From: Microbulbifer guangxiensis
Lineage (GTDB): Bacteria > Pseudomonadota > Gammaproteobacteria > Pseudomonadales > Cellvibrionaceae
DNA length: 64,000 bases
Assembly (NCBI RefSeq): GCF_021729075.1
Contig: NZ_JAJSAQ010000004.1
Coordinates: 1 to 64,000 of the forward strand
Direction: 5' to 3'
Shown here: piece by piece, positions 1-9,500 of the stretch
Layout: the number at the start of each line of letters is the position of its first letter
Position numbering within the stretch: position 1 is the stretch's first letter
Position numbers and translations under genes: made by a program
The notes under the pieces: model-generated
What the model was told of the DNA's origin: nothing
Databases searched by the model: none
What the model saw: the letters and a program-made list of their open reading frames with translations, nothing else

Positions 1-80
1 ATGCAATGGTAAGAGACGGCACTTACTGGGGAGAGCGGGACGTCAAACTAGCAGCTTGACATCACAGTCGCTTGTTAAAT
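1..80. other. partial attC-like recombination site
   Basis: The segment ends in GTTAAAT (74-80), which fits the integron core consensus GTTRRRY. Just inside it, 42-46 and 56-60 form a short inverted repeat (GTCAA/TTGAC) as in a folded attC. The matching RYYYAAC core was not found within the window, so the site is either degenerate or cut by the window edge. A gene stop codon follows six bases later. This is a weak call on its own and gains support only from the better site at 381-488. Confidence 0.3.
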
Positions 81-85
81 GCGGC

Positions 86-382
86 TCACTCATAAATTTT
101 CCCGCAATACAGAAACACTGCAAATTGCTTCCATTTATTTGTTTCAAGTGTTGAATCTTGGAGAACACCAAAATCACTATCTTCTGCCCAAGCTATAGCT
201 GCTCCAAGAAAGGCAGAAATATCATTATTTGCCCAATCGCCCGCGAAGCCAACCTCATTAACTGGCTTTCCCTCGTGCGCCTCACGGTCTTCCATTAAGG
301 ATTTAGCAAATTCTAGAAAGCTTTTTTCATCCTTAACTTCATCGAGTATTTCATGTAGCTCTTTCATGACCACCTTGAGCAT
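86..382 (-). CDS. DUF7660-family small protein, probable integron cassette gene
   Basis: A 98-residue soluble acidic protein. Its N-terminal pattern (LHEILDEVKDEKSFLEFAKSL) and the central W-x-N-x-x-I-S-x-F-L-x-A-A-x-A-W segment resemble DUF7660 proteins, a family without known function that is common in mobile and accessory DNA. The start codon at 382 sits inside an integron-like core site (GTTAAATG on the minus strand), as expected for a cassette gene. Base composition is markedly more AT-rich than the rest of the window, consistent with transfer. A second in-frame ATG lies five codons in. If the attC at 381-488 is read on the plus strand, the gene is reversed relative to the array, which is less usual. 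Function unknown. Confidence 0.6.
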   Translation of the reverse strand: MLKVVMKELHEILDEVKDEKSFLEFAKSLMEDREAHEGKPVNEVGFAGDWANNDISAFLGAAIAWAEDSDFGVLQDSTLETNKWKQFAVFLYCGKIYE

Positions 383-488
383 TTAACAGTTTATTCAAAA
401 GACGCTGCTCTATAACTCGATTCTCTTTAATCCTGAAGCCCCTAAGCTCCGAGACCTATGAAACCCAGGTTAAATCAACGAGTTAGGC
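381..488 (+). other. candidate integron attC site
   Basis: The 108-base segment begins with ATTTAAC (fits RYYYAAC) and ends with GTTAGGC (fits GTTRRRY). The arms next to the cores are partly complementary: GTTTATTCA after the left core against TAAATCAACG before the right core. The plus-strand reading resembles known attC ends (AACARTTYRTTCAA at left, TTAAxTCAA..GTTAGGC at right). Orientation and activity are inferred. Confidence 0.5.
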
Positions 489-657
489 TCTATTCAAAAT
501 CATTTTTCCAGAATTAGCGAGCACTCGTTCTCTATAACTCTGGATAGAAGGGCAGTGGCCGGATATTTATTCTCTTGGAGAATCAACGAGATATGGCCTA
601 GGTGATGATATTCGCGCCCGCTTCCGCTGAATTTGGGCGACATTATTTTTTTATATC
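489..657. repeat. AT-rich intergenic DNA with a decayed copy of the attC-like unit
   Basis: No gene is seen here. Three short words of the 381-488 site recur in the same order: TATTCAAAA (392 and 491), CTCTATAACTC (408 and 530) and AATCAACGAG (473 and 581). The second copy lacks clean core sites at its ends. It looks like an eroded attC paralogue marking the end of a cassette array next to parC. Confidence 0.4.
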
Positions 658-691
658 GCCCGGCAGACACTCGGCCTGCCGGGCTGTTTTT
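658..691 (+). terminator. rho-independent terminator, plus strand
   Basis: GCCCGGCAG (658-666) and CTGCCGGGC (676-684) form a nine-base stem with a nine-base loop, followed by TGTTTTT. The T-run is only on the plus strand. It therefore ends rightward transcription coming from the cassette region, converging on the 3' end of parC, rather than terminating parC itself. Confidence 0.6.
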
Positions 692-711
692 GTTGGAAAT
701 TCGACGAGCGG

Positions 712-2958
712 TTAGTTCACCACCTCAATCCGATCCACCTTCTGGAACCCTCGCGGCAGCTTGTTACCGCGCCGGCCACGTTCGCCGATGTAGTGGTCCA
801 GTTCAGAGATCTTGATCTTGGTGTGGCGCTTGCCGGCATGGATAACCAGTTGGGCATTGCCCTCCAGGACTGCGACGCCGACGACGATCTCGTCGCGGCT
901 GGCGGCGCGGGCGGAGGGGATGTTGACAATCTTGTTGCCCTTGCCCTTGGACAGTTCCGGCAGCTCGGACACCGGGAACACCAGCATGCGGCCCTCGCTG
1001 GTGACGGCGGCCAGCAGTGCCTTGTCGGGATTTTCGATCTCCTGCGGCGGCAGTACGCGGGCATTCTTGGGCAGGGTCAGCATGGCCTTGCCGGCCTTGT
1101 TGCGGGACTGCAGGTCGCCGAGCTTGGCCACGAAACCGTAGCCGGCGTCAGAGGCCAGCAGTACGCGCTGCTCATCCGCACCCATCAGCAAGCCCTCGAA
1201 GGTGGCGCCGGAGGGCGGGTTGATCCGCCCGGAGAGCGGCTCCCCCTGACCCCGGGCTGAAGGCAATGTGTGGGTGGCGATGGCATAGCTGCGGCCGGTG
1301 CTGTCGAGCAACAGTGCCATCTGGTTGCTCTTGCCGCGGGCGGCCAGTTTGAAGTGGTCGCCGGCCTTGTAGTTGAGTGAGGCGGGGTCGATCTCGTGGC
1401 CCTTGGCGGAACGGATCCACCCCTTGTCGGACAGCACCACGGTGATGGGATCGGAAGACAGCAGGTCCGCAGCATCGAAGGCCTTGGCCTCGCCGCGCTC
1501 CACCAGCGGCGAGCGGCGCTCATCGCCGAACTCGTCGGCAGCCGCCAGCAGTTCCTTCTTGATCAGGCTCTTGAGGCGGCGGGCGCTGTCCAGGGTCTTG
1601 GTGAGCGTTTCGCGCTCTTTCTCCAGCTCGGCCTGTTCGCCGCGGATCTTCATTTCCTCGAGGCGCGCCAACTGGCGCAGCTTGGTGTCGAGGATGTATT
1701 CCGCCTGTACCTCGGTGAGCTCGAAGCGCTCCATCAGGGCCTGCTTGGGCTCGTCGTGGGTGCGGATGATCTCGATCACTTCATCGATATTGAGGAACGC
1801 GATCAGCAAACCGGCCAGCAGGTGCAGGCGCTTCTCGACCTTGTCGAGGCGGAACTGCAGGCGCCGGCGGGTGGTGACGGTACGGAAACTCAGCCACTCA
1901 CCGAGGATCTTGTCCAGGGACTTCACCTGCGGGCGCCCGTCGATACCGATCATGTTCATGTTGATGCGGTAGCTCTTCTCCAGGTCGGTGGTGGCGAACA
2001 GGTGGTTCATGACCTGTTCCAGGTCCACGCGATTGGATTTCGGCACAATCACCAGGCGGGTGGGGTTCTCGTGGTCGGACTCGTCGCGCAGGTCGGTGAC
2101 CATGGGCAGCTTCTTCGCCTGCATCTGCGCGGCGATCTGCTCCAGCACCTTCGCGCCACTGGCCTGGTACGGCAGCGCCGTGATGACAATATCGCCATCC
2201 TCCTTGCTCCACACCGCACGCATCTTCACCGAACCGCGGCCGGTTTCGTAGACCCTCTGGATTTCCTCGCGGGGGGTGATGATCTCCGCGTCGGTGGGCA
2301 TGTCCGGGCCCTGGATGTACTCGCACAGCTCGGCGACAGTGGCCTTGGGGTTCTCCAGCATGTGCACGGTGGCATCCACCACTTCACGCAGGTTGTGCGG
2401 CGGGATGTCGGTGGCCATACCCACGGCGATGCCGGTGGTACCGTTGAGGAGGATGTTCGGTACCCGCGCCGGCAGTACCGCCGGCTCGTCCATGGTGCCA
2501 TCGAAGTTGGCCTGCCAGTCGACAGTACCCTGCCCCAGCTCGGACAGCAGCACCTCGGAGTACTTGCCCATGCGCGACTCGGTATAACGCATGGCGGCGA
2601 AGGACTTGGGATCATCCGGCGAACCCCAGTTGCCCTGGCCGTCTACCAGCGGGTAGCGGTAGGAAAAGGGCTGCGCCATCAGCACCATGGCCTCGTACAC
2701 GGCGCTGTCGCCGTGCGGGTGGTACTTACCGATCACGTCGCCCACGGTGCGGGCGGACTTCTTGTACTTGGCGGTGTTCGTGAGGCCGAGCTCGCTCATG
2801 GCATAGACGATGCGCCGCTGCACCGGCTTCAGGCCATCGCCGATATTCGGCAGGGCACGGTCGAGGATGACGTACATGGAGTAATCCAGGTAGGCCTTCT
2901 CGGTATATTCCTTCAGCGGCAGGCGTTCGGTCGCCTCATACACGGAGGGTTCGGTCAT
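712..2958 (-). CDS. parC: DNA topoisomerase IV subunit A
   Basis: 748 residues, the usual length of gammaproteobacterial ParC. The subunit breaks and rejoins DNA in the ParC2ParE2 enzyme that unlinks sister chromosomes. The catalytic tyrosine is Tyr125 in [10 protein letters not shown]. The quinolone-determining region ([14 protein letters not shown]) carries Ser85 and Glu89, equivalent to E. coli Ser80 and Glu84, so it looks wild type. A coiled-coil stretch (about 430-500) is followed by the beta-pinwheel C-terminal domain. parE is not in this window. The gene reads towards the AT-rich integron-like end, and a plus-strand terminator separates the two. Confidence 0.97.
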   Translation of the reverse strand: MTEPSVYEATERLPLKEYTEKAYLDYSMYVILDRALPNIGDGLKPVQRRIVYAMSELGLTNTAKYKKSARTVGDVIGKYHPHGDSAVYEAMVLMAQPFSYRYPLVDGQGNWGSPDDPKSFAAMRYTESRMGKYSEVLLSELGQGTVDWQANFDGTMDEPAVLPARVPNILLNGTTGIAVGMATDIPPHNLREVVDATVHMLENPKATVAELCEYIQGPDMPTDAEIITPREEIQRVYETGRGSVKMRAVWSKEDGDIVITALPYQASGAKVLEQIAAQMQAKKLPMVTDLRDESDHENPTRLVIVPKSNRVDLEQVMNHLFATTDLEKSYRINMNMIGIDGRPQVKSLDKILGEWLSFRTVTTRRRLQFRLDKVEKRLHLLAGLLIAFLNIDEVIEIIRTHDEPKQALMERFELTEVQAEYILDTKLRQLARLEEMKIRGEQAELEKERETLTKTLDSARRLKSLIKKELLAAADEFGDERRSPLVERGEAKAFDAADLLSSDPITVVLSDKGWIRSAKGHEIDPASLNYKAGDHFKLAARGKSNQMALLLDSTGRSYAIATHTLPSARGQGEPLSGRINPPSGATFEGLLMGADEQRVLLASDAGYGFVAKLGDLQSRNKAGKAMLTLPKNARVLPPQEIENPDKALLAAVTSEGRMLVFPVSELPELSKGKGNKIVNIPSARAASRDEIVVGVAVLEGNAQLVIHAGKRHTKIKISELDHYIGERGRRGNKLPRGFQKVDRIEVVN

Positions 2959-3116
2959 ACTGCATCCGTCTCGTTATTCTGTTCGGAAGAGGCGGATTAT
3001 GGCGGCAAGCGGCGAGCGGTTCAAAGGGAAGCATCCGCTCCACAACGCTCTGACAGCCATGACCGGTTGGCCGTACAATCCCCCATTCTCTATTCAGAAG
3101 ACAGGAATTCACCCCC

Positions 3117-3731
3117 TTGGCATCTGGCGCACTGACTCTCGACCGGATCAAAGCCGGCAATCTGCAACCCGTTTCCGAGAAGATCGCCCCCGGTGAGATC
3201 CTCTGCCTGTCCGGCCCCTCCGGCAGCGGCAAGAGCCGCCTACTGCGCGCCGTCGCGGACCTGGATCCGCACGAGGGCAGCGTCAGTATCGCGGGCGAGT
3301 CCCAGCAGGATCTGCGTGGCCACCGCTGGCGACGGGCGGTGATGATGGTACCTGCCGACAGCGCCTGGTGGTTCGAAACGGTGGGCGAACACATGCCCGC
3401 ACCGATGACCGAGGCGCTCAAACAACTGGGTTTCGATGAAGATGTATCCCGGTGGTCCATCGAGCGCTTGTCCTCGGGCGAAAAACAACGGCTGGCTCTG
3501 GTACGCGCCCTCGCCTACCAGCCGCGCGCCCTGCTGCTGGATGAGCCCACCGCGAACCTCGATCCCGATGCCACCCGCGAGACCGAACAGTGGTTGTGCC
3601 AGGTGATCCGCGAGCGTTCGTTGCCAACGCTCTGGGTTGCCCACGACCGCGAACAGATCAAACGGGTGGCAGACCGCCACCTGCATATCGAAGGGGACCG
3701 CCTGGTGGAGAGCAGCGGGGACAAGGACTGA
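3117..3731 (+). CDS. fetA: FetA-type ABC transporter ATP-binding protein
   Basis: 204-residue ATPase with Walker A GPSGSGKS (33-40), signature LSSGE (118-122), Walker B LLLDEP (139-144) and the H-loop in VAHDREQ. It is short, as FetA/YbbL proteins are. The start is the TTG at 3117, with AGGA about ten bases upstream. The stop overlaps the start of the permease gene by one base, so the two are co-translated. In E. coli FetAB exports iron and lowers peroxide stress; the same role is inferred here. It is transcribed divergently from parC. Confidence 0.85.
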   Translation: MASGALTLDRIKAGNLQPVSEKIAPGEILCLSGPSGSGKSRLLRAVADLDPHEGSVSIAGESQQDLRGHRWRRAVMMVPADSAWWFETVGEHMPAPMTEALKQLGFDEDVSRWSIERLSSGEKQRLALVRALAYQPRALLLDEPTANLDPDATRETEQWLCQVIRERSLPTLWVAHDREQIKRVADRHLHIEGDRLVESSGDKD

Positions 3732-4528
3732 TGGATGTGATTGAACTCAGCTGGTGGCAGCTGGCGATGGCAGCAACGTTGGTACTGGCGCTGGCGGGCT
3801 GTGTTTACTGGGCGCGGCTCGGTGTCGGCAATTCACTGCTGATTGCCGCGGCCCGCACCGCGCTCCAGCTGACCCTGGTGGGTTTTGTGCTGGAGGCACT
3901 GTTTGCGGTAGGCAAGCCGTTATGGGTGGCGCTGATGGGGCTCGGCATGCTGATGCTGGCAGGTCGCGAGGTAATGGCGCGGCAGAATTACCGGCTGCGC
4001 GGTGCCTGGGGCTTTGCCATCGGCACGGTATCCATGTTCGTATCCGCTTTCAGTGTCACTGTCCTGATGCTTATCGTCGTGATCGGGCCGACCCCCTGGT
4101 ATTCGCCACAATATGCCATCCCCCTGCTGGGCATGCTGCTGGGCAACACCATGACCGGCATCGCCCTGGCCCTGGATCGGCTGACCGAGGGCGTACGTCG
4201 CGAGCGGCAGCTGGTAGAGGGGCGGCTGATGCTGGGGCAGACCTGGCGTGAGGCCTGCGGCGAGCTGCGCCGGGATGCCATGCGCTCGGGACTGATGCCG
4301 ATCATCAATGCGATGGCAGCGGCGGGCATCGTTTCCCTGCCGGGTATGATGACCGGCCAGATCCTCTCAGGCACCGCCCCGGCGCTGGCGGTGAAATACC
4401 AGATCCTGATCATGTTCACCATCGCTGCCGGTACCGGCTTCGGTACCTTCCTCGCGGTGAGTGTCGCTTCGCGGCGCTTGTTCGATGGCAGCGAGCGCCT
4501 GCGCCTGGACCGCCTGACGTCTTCCTGA
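3731..4528 (+). CDS. fetB: FetB-type ABC transporter permease (iron export)
   Basis: 265-residue inner-membrane protein with about seven hydrophobic helices and the UPF0014/YbbM signature (AARTALQLTLVGFVLEALF near residue 40, GNTMTGIALALDRLTE near 140, MMTGQILSGTAP near 205). Its ATG overlaps the FetA stop codon. Length and motifs match E. coli FetB, the membrane half of the iron exporter. It ends 22 bases before the convergent aconitase gene, with no clear terminator between them. Confidence 0.88.
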   Translation: MDVIELSWWQLAMAATLVLALAGCVYWARLGVGNSLLIAAARTALQLTLVGFVLEALFAVGKPLWVALMGLGMLMLAGREVMARQNYRLRGAWGFAIGTVSMFVSAFSVTVLMLIVVIGPTPWYSPQYAIPLLGMLLGNTMTGIALALDRLTEGVRRERQLVEGRLMLGQTWREACGELRRDAMRSGLMPIINAMAAAGIVSLPGMMTGQILSGTAPALAVKYQILIMFTIAAGTGFGTFLAVSVASRRLFDGSERLRLDRLTSS

Positions 4529-4550
4529 CCAACCAACAGCAATGAGCGCC

Positions 4551-6497
4551 CTAGGCGTCGATATCCGGATGCTCCTTGCGCGTCTTATTGATCAGGCCTC
4601 CGAGCCGCAGGGTATCGATCTCCTGCTCGGAGAGATCGTGCTTCACCTTGAGTACATCGCCAGAGGCCTTGAGCTGGATTTCCACCGGCTTGCCCGGCGC
4701 CAGCTGGCCCACGGGATCGACGATTTCCAGTTCTGCATCCTGTTCGATCTTGTCGTAATCGGCCGGATCCTCGAACAGCAGCGGCAGTACGCCAAAGTTG
4801 ATCAGGTTGCGCCGGTGGATGCGCGCCATGCTCTTGGCGATGACACAGCGCACCCCCAGGAATCGTGGCGCGATGGCGGCATGCTCGCGGCTTGAGCCTT
4901 GGCCGTAATTATCCCCGCCCACCACGAAACAGTCGCCGTCCAGCTTCATGGCGCGCTCGTAGAAATCCCTGTCGACGCGGGAAAAGGTGTAGCGGCTGAT
5001 CTCGGGAATGTTGGAGCGCAGCGGCAATATCTCGGCACCGGCCGGCAGGATCTCATCCGTGGAAACATTGTCGCCGGCCTTGAGCAGCACAGGAGCCACC
5101 AGTTTGTCGGGCAGCCCGTCGAAATCCGGCAGCGGCTGGATATTCGGGCCCTTGACCAGCTCCACTTCAGTCGGAATTTCCTGCGGTGCCAGCAATAGCG
5201 GCCGCATATCCGGCAACTGTCCCGGCTCTTCGAACGATGGGTAGTCCATGTCCAGGTCGCGGGGATCGGTAATCTCCCCCTTGAGTGCGCTGGCGGTGGC
5301 GGTCTCAGGGCTGCACAGGTAGACCTCGTCTTCCTCGGTGCCGGAGCGGCCGGGGAAATTGCGCGGCACCGTGCGCAGGCTGATACGACCGCTGGCGGGC
5401 GCCTGGCCCATGCCGATACAGCCACCGCAACCGGTCTGGTGCAGGCGCGCTCCGGCTTCCAGTAGCCGGCCGAGGTCGCCGGTGCGGCTGATCTCTTCCA
5501 GCATCTGCCGTGATGTGGGATTGATGTCGAAGGAGACGCGGTCATCCACCCGCCGGCCCTCGACCATGTGCGCGGGAATGACGAAATCCCGCAGGCCCGG
5601 GTTGGCAGAGGAACCGATGTAGCTCTGGTAGATGGGCTTGCCGGCCACCTCACGTACCGGCACTACCTTGTCCGGGCTGGACGGGCAGGCAATCAGTGGC
5701 TCGAGGGAGGAGAGATCAATGGTGTCCTCCTCGTCGTACGTCGCGCCGTCGTCTGCTTTCAGCTCGGTAAAGTCCTCCTCCCGCTGCTGCTGCCGCAGGA
5801 AAGCGCGCACGGTGTCGTCGGCGGGAAAAACGCTGGAGGTGGCACCGAGTTCCTGGCCCATATTCGCGATCACATGGCGGTCCATGGCGGTGAGGTTGGC
5901 GAGGCCCGGCCCGTGATACTCGACAATCTTGTTGACGCAGCCCTTCACCGTCTGCCTGCGCAGCATTTCCAGGATCACGTCCTTGGCACTGACCCAGGGC
6001 GGCAGTTCACCTTCGAGGCGCACGCCGAGGATTTTCGGCATCGTCAGCGAGAACGGCATGCCCGCCATGGCCAGGGCCACCTGCAGGCCACCGGCACCGA
6101 TCGCCAGCATGCCCATGGAGCCGGCGGCGCAGGTATGACTGTCGGAGCCCAGCAGCGTCTTGCCGGGCTTGCCGAAACAGGACATATGCACCGCGTGGCT
6201 GATGCCGTTGCCCGGCCGTGAATACCAGATGCCCCACTTGCGGCAGGCACTGCGCAGGAACAGGTGATCGTCGGCATTTTTGAAGTCCGTCTGCAGCAGG
6301 TTGTGGTCCACATACTGCGCCGACAGCTCCGTCTTCACCCGCGGCAGGCCCAGTGCCTCGAACTCCAGCATCACCATGGTGCCGGTGGCATCCTGTGTCA
6401 GGGTCTGGTCGATCTTCAGTTCGATCGGTGAGCCGGGCTCCAGGGAGCCGCCCTCCAGATGGGACTCGATCAGCTTGTGGGCGAGGTTCTTGGCCAT
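4551..6497 (-). CDS. aconitate hydratase, Aquifex-type
   Basis: 648 residues, interconverting citrate and isocitrate in the TCA cycle. The [4Fe-4S] ligands are visible as Cys271 (IACPSSPD) and Cys357/Cys360 (TGCGGC). GSDSHT (117-122) and the C-terminal swivel-domain segment GQGSSREHAA are conserved. The protein is much shorter than E. coli AcnA or AcnB and fits the TIGR01342 'putative aconitate hydratase, Aquifex type' subfamily. This form often coexists with AcnB; whether a second aconitase exists lies outside the window. Confidence 0.92.
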   Translation of the reverse strand: MAKNLAHKLIESHLEGGSLEPGSPIELKIDQTLTQDATGTMVMLEFEALGLPRVKTELSAQYVDHNLLQTDFKNADDHLFLRSACRKWGIWYSRPGNGISHAVHMSCFGKPGKTLLGSDSHTCAAGSMGMLAIGAGGLQVALAMAGMPFSLTMPKILGVRLEGELPPWVSAKDVILEMLRRQTVKGCVNKIVEYHGPGLANLTAMDRHVIANMGQELGATSSVFPADDTVRAFLRQQQREEDFTELKADDGATYDEEDTIDLSSLEPLIACPSSPDKVVPVREVAGKPIYQSYIGSSANPGLRDFVIPAHMVEGRRVDDRVSFDINPTSRQMLEEISRTGDLGRLLEAGARLHQTGCGGCIGMGQAPASGRISLRTVPRNFPGRSGTEEDEVYLCSPETATASALKGEITDPRDLDMDYPSFEEPGQLPDMRPLLLAPQEIPTEVELVKGPNIQPLPDFDGLPDKLVAPVLLKAGDNVSTDEILPAGAEILPLRSNIPEISRYTFSRVDRDFYERAMKLDGDCFVVGGDNYGQGSSREHAAIAPRFLGVRCVIAKSMARIHRRNLINFGVLPLLFEDPADYDKIEQDAELEIVDPVGQLAPGKPVEIQLKASGDVLKVKHDLSEQEIDTLRLGGLINKTRKEHPDIDA

Positions 6498-6545
6498 GGG
6501 AGTGGCTCCTTGGGTGCTTGTAAACTTTGATCGCGTGAGGTCGCA

Positions 6546-9500
6546 CTAGCGGGAGAATTCCACCCGCGGCGAGTCGAAATCAGTACCGTCATAGTCCGGC
6601 GCGCACTGAATGAATTCATCGGCAGAGAGACCGTTCTCCAGCAGGTAGCGTTCCACCTGTCGGCTGCGCTGCTGCGCCAGCTTCTGCAATTCCTCGAAAA
6701 TCTCTACGGGCGGATCGCGGTAGAAGATTTCCCGCGCACGACGGTTGCCGCGCATACCCGGAGTGCCATTGGGGTACAGCGCAGTCCAGTCGCGGGCGTT
6801 GGCGATGCCGCAGATACCCGGCCTGGCATCCGGTTTTTCCCGCAGCACTTCGGCAATTTCAGCCAGTTCACTCCGCGCCTCGGCACTCAGCTCGACGCTG
6901 CCCGGGGCAAATTCAATCGGCTCGATCACCACCAGATTCCTGAAACGCGTCCATGCCCGGTTCGCCAGAGTGTAGAAACCCACCGGACTGAAGTAACTGA
7001 ACAGCGCTTCCATGATCGCCCGCTGCAGCAGGTCGCTGAAAATGTAGCTGAAAGAGAACTCGGGGTCGTAGAGATCACCGGTGACCGGCATCCTGAAGTT
7101 CACGTTGCGGTCGCGGTCTTCCATGACCAGCAGGGCAATATCCAGCGGGATCATGGGCTGCTCCACCGGCAGCTGGTCGCTCTCGCGCACCCGCCGCAGA
7201 CGAATCTTGTTGAGGCGCATCTGGGCCAGCGCATCCACCTCGTTGGCCCGCACCTCGATATTGAGGCGCGCATCCAGCTGGCCCTGCAGGATCTTGTACC
7301 CCAGCAGGTTGGCGATATACGGCTGGGCGGGGATCAGGTTGGCATTGACGATGTAGCCCAGCAGCGAGGCGTCCCACTTCTCGATGTCCAGGTAGTCCAG
7401 CTCACCGGCCAGGTGAATTTCACCGAAGCCACCGGGGCGGCCACCGAGCAGTATCTCTGCCGGCGGATCCCCGGGATGATTGCTGGCCCCGGTCAGGAAA
7501 ACATTGATCACCCGAATCGGCAGCCTGGCCCGGTAGACGCCCTGCCGGTCCAGCCAGGTGAAACGGCCGCGATCCACCACCATTTCTCCCAACCGGTAGC
7601 GGAACGGCGAACGCTCGCTGGCCGCCTCCCCCACCTCGTCAACGGCCTCTGAAACGGGCTCTCCCAACAGTTTTGCGATGCCCTCACGCACGGGGAAATT
7701 ACCCTCGCTGTCGCGGGCCAGAATGATACCCGGCTGGGTAAAGACGGCTCGCGACACCTGCAGCTGCTGGCGCGGAAGGTCGAAGGTGATGTCCTGGAGC
7801 AAAGCGTCACCACTTTCCGCCTGCCAGGCGTGGCGGTGATACTCCGGCGCGTGCTCCGCCCGCCCCAGCAGGCCGAAGTCGTGCACGGCAAGCTCCGCCA
7901 GCGCGAATTGCCCGCGGTCAACAAGGAACTGCTGCAATAGTGCCGACTCCGTTTTCACCAGCCGCTTGCCGTCGCCACTGAGTACCTGCAGCTCCGATAC
8001 TTCCAAACGCGCCAGTTCCATCTGGTCGTTGCCAATGCGCACGCTGCCGCTGGCGCCGATGGAGTCCACAGTCAGGCAGTGATTGAGGCGTTCCACATAT
8101 CCCGTCGGCAGACAACCGGCGGCGCCCTCCAGGGCGAGACCACTGAACGTCACCAGCCCGCCGCCGAAAGCCAGGCGCTCCACCGAGGCCTCTTTCAGCT
8201 GCAACAGATCGGCCGGCAGGCCTGGGGGAAAACCCTGCTGGCGCAGGCGCACACCATCGATCGACAGGCCCAACAGTTCTGTCACCGTGCCGGCCGGTGT
8301 CTGGCGGCGCTCGATGCCCTGCAGCTCCACCCGGCCGAACTCGTAGCAGGGCGAGAGCCGTTTACCGACCAGCCATTCTGCGGGCAGGCAGCCACTGATC
8401 TCCGCCAGCTCACCGACGGCGCGCTCAATTCCGGTCTGGCTGCCGGGCTGGCGATAGACCGGTTCCCGCAGGCTGACCGTGGCTGACGCAGAAGCGCTGC
8501 CGTCGGCGCCAAAGCCGAGGCCGGTAAGGCGGATGGCACCGCTCACGGAAAAGGGCTGACTCAATGAAATCTGCTCGGCACCGGGCAGGCCCAGCTCGCG
8601 CAGGAAAAGGCAGCCTGGTCCGGAGCTGCCATTGTCCCCCGAACGACAGGCCCGGATGCCGCGCAGGGAAAAATCTGTCACGCCCAGGGCGGTGCCGCCA
8701 TCCCACTGCAGCTGCGACCAGCCCAGGCGCTCGAAAGCCAGCGCCGGTTGCGTATCGTCACCAAGAGCCAGAGGCGCCGACTCCAGCGCCGCCAGGGTCA
8801 CCTGCGGCCCCTGCTGTCCGAATACCACGCGGCTGCCAGGCGCCAGTTGCAACCACCCCCAGTCCAGGCAATCGCCATCGGCATCGCCGGGCAGCAGCCC
8901 CGCCAGACCGCAGGCCTCAATACTCTCCAGCCGCAGCTGGCCGAGCTGGATGGTATCCGAGGTAAACGCGAGGGCGCCCAGCTGCAGGGCCTGTAACTGC
9001 CACTGCGGCTCGGCCCCCGGTGCCGCAAGGAAACCGATAGGCCCGGCGGCCAGGTCGCTGGCTCCGGGGGAGCTGCGCAGGTCATGCACGTCGAGACAAC
9101 GGGGCAAGGCGACCACACCCGCCTGCAGGGAATCACCGGGTGGCAGGCAGGCAGTCAGCTGCCCCATCTCCAGGCCACCGAGCTCCAGCACATCGGCAGC
9201 GGCCGGCGGACCGGGCCAGTCCACCCGCAGCCGGTCGCTGACGAATTGCTGCAGGCCCAGCGCCATATGGTCGCCGAGGCCGGTCAGCTGCAACTGCCGG
9301 ATCGCAGTGCCGTCGAGATTCGCCGTCAGGCGCCGCTCGGACAGGGTGAATTGCGCCGCTGGCCCCAGCTGCAATTCCGCCACCTGTGCACAACGGACCG
9401 AGAGCGGGGACACCGGGGTCGGTCCGGGCAGGCAGCCGTCCAGGGTCTGCAGGGAGAAATCCGGTAGTGACAATTGCAGACGCCCGCCACCGGGAGCGAT

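Noticed and set aside
1396-3135. 579-codon plus-strand open frame opposite parC
   Set aside because: It is the complement of conserved parC codons in GC-rich DNA, has no family features and uses unlikely residues.
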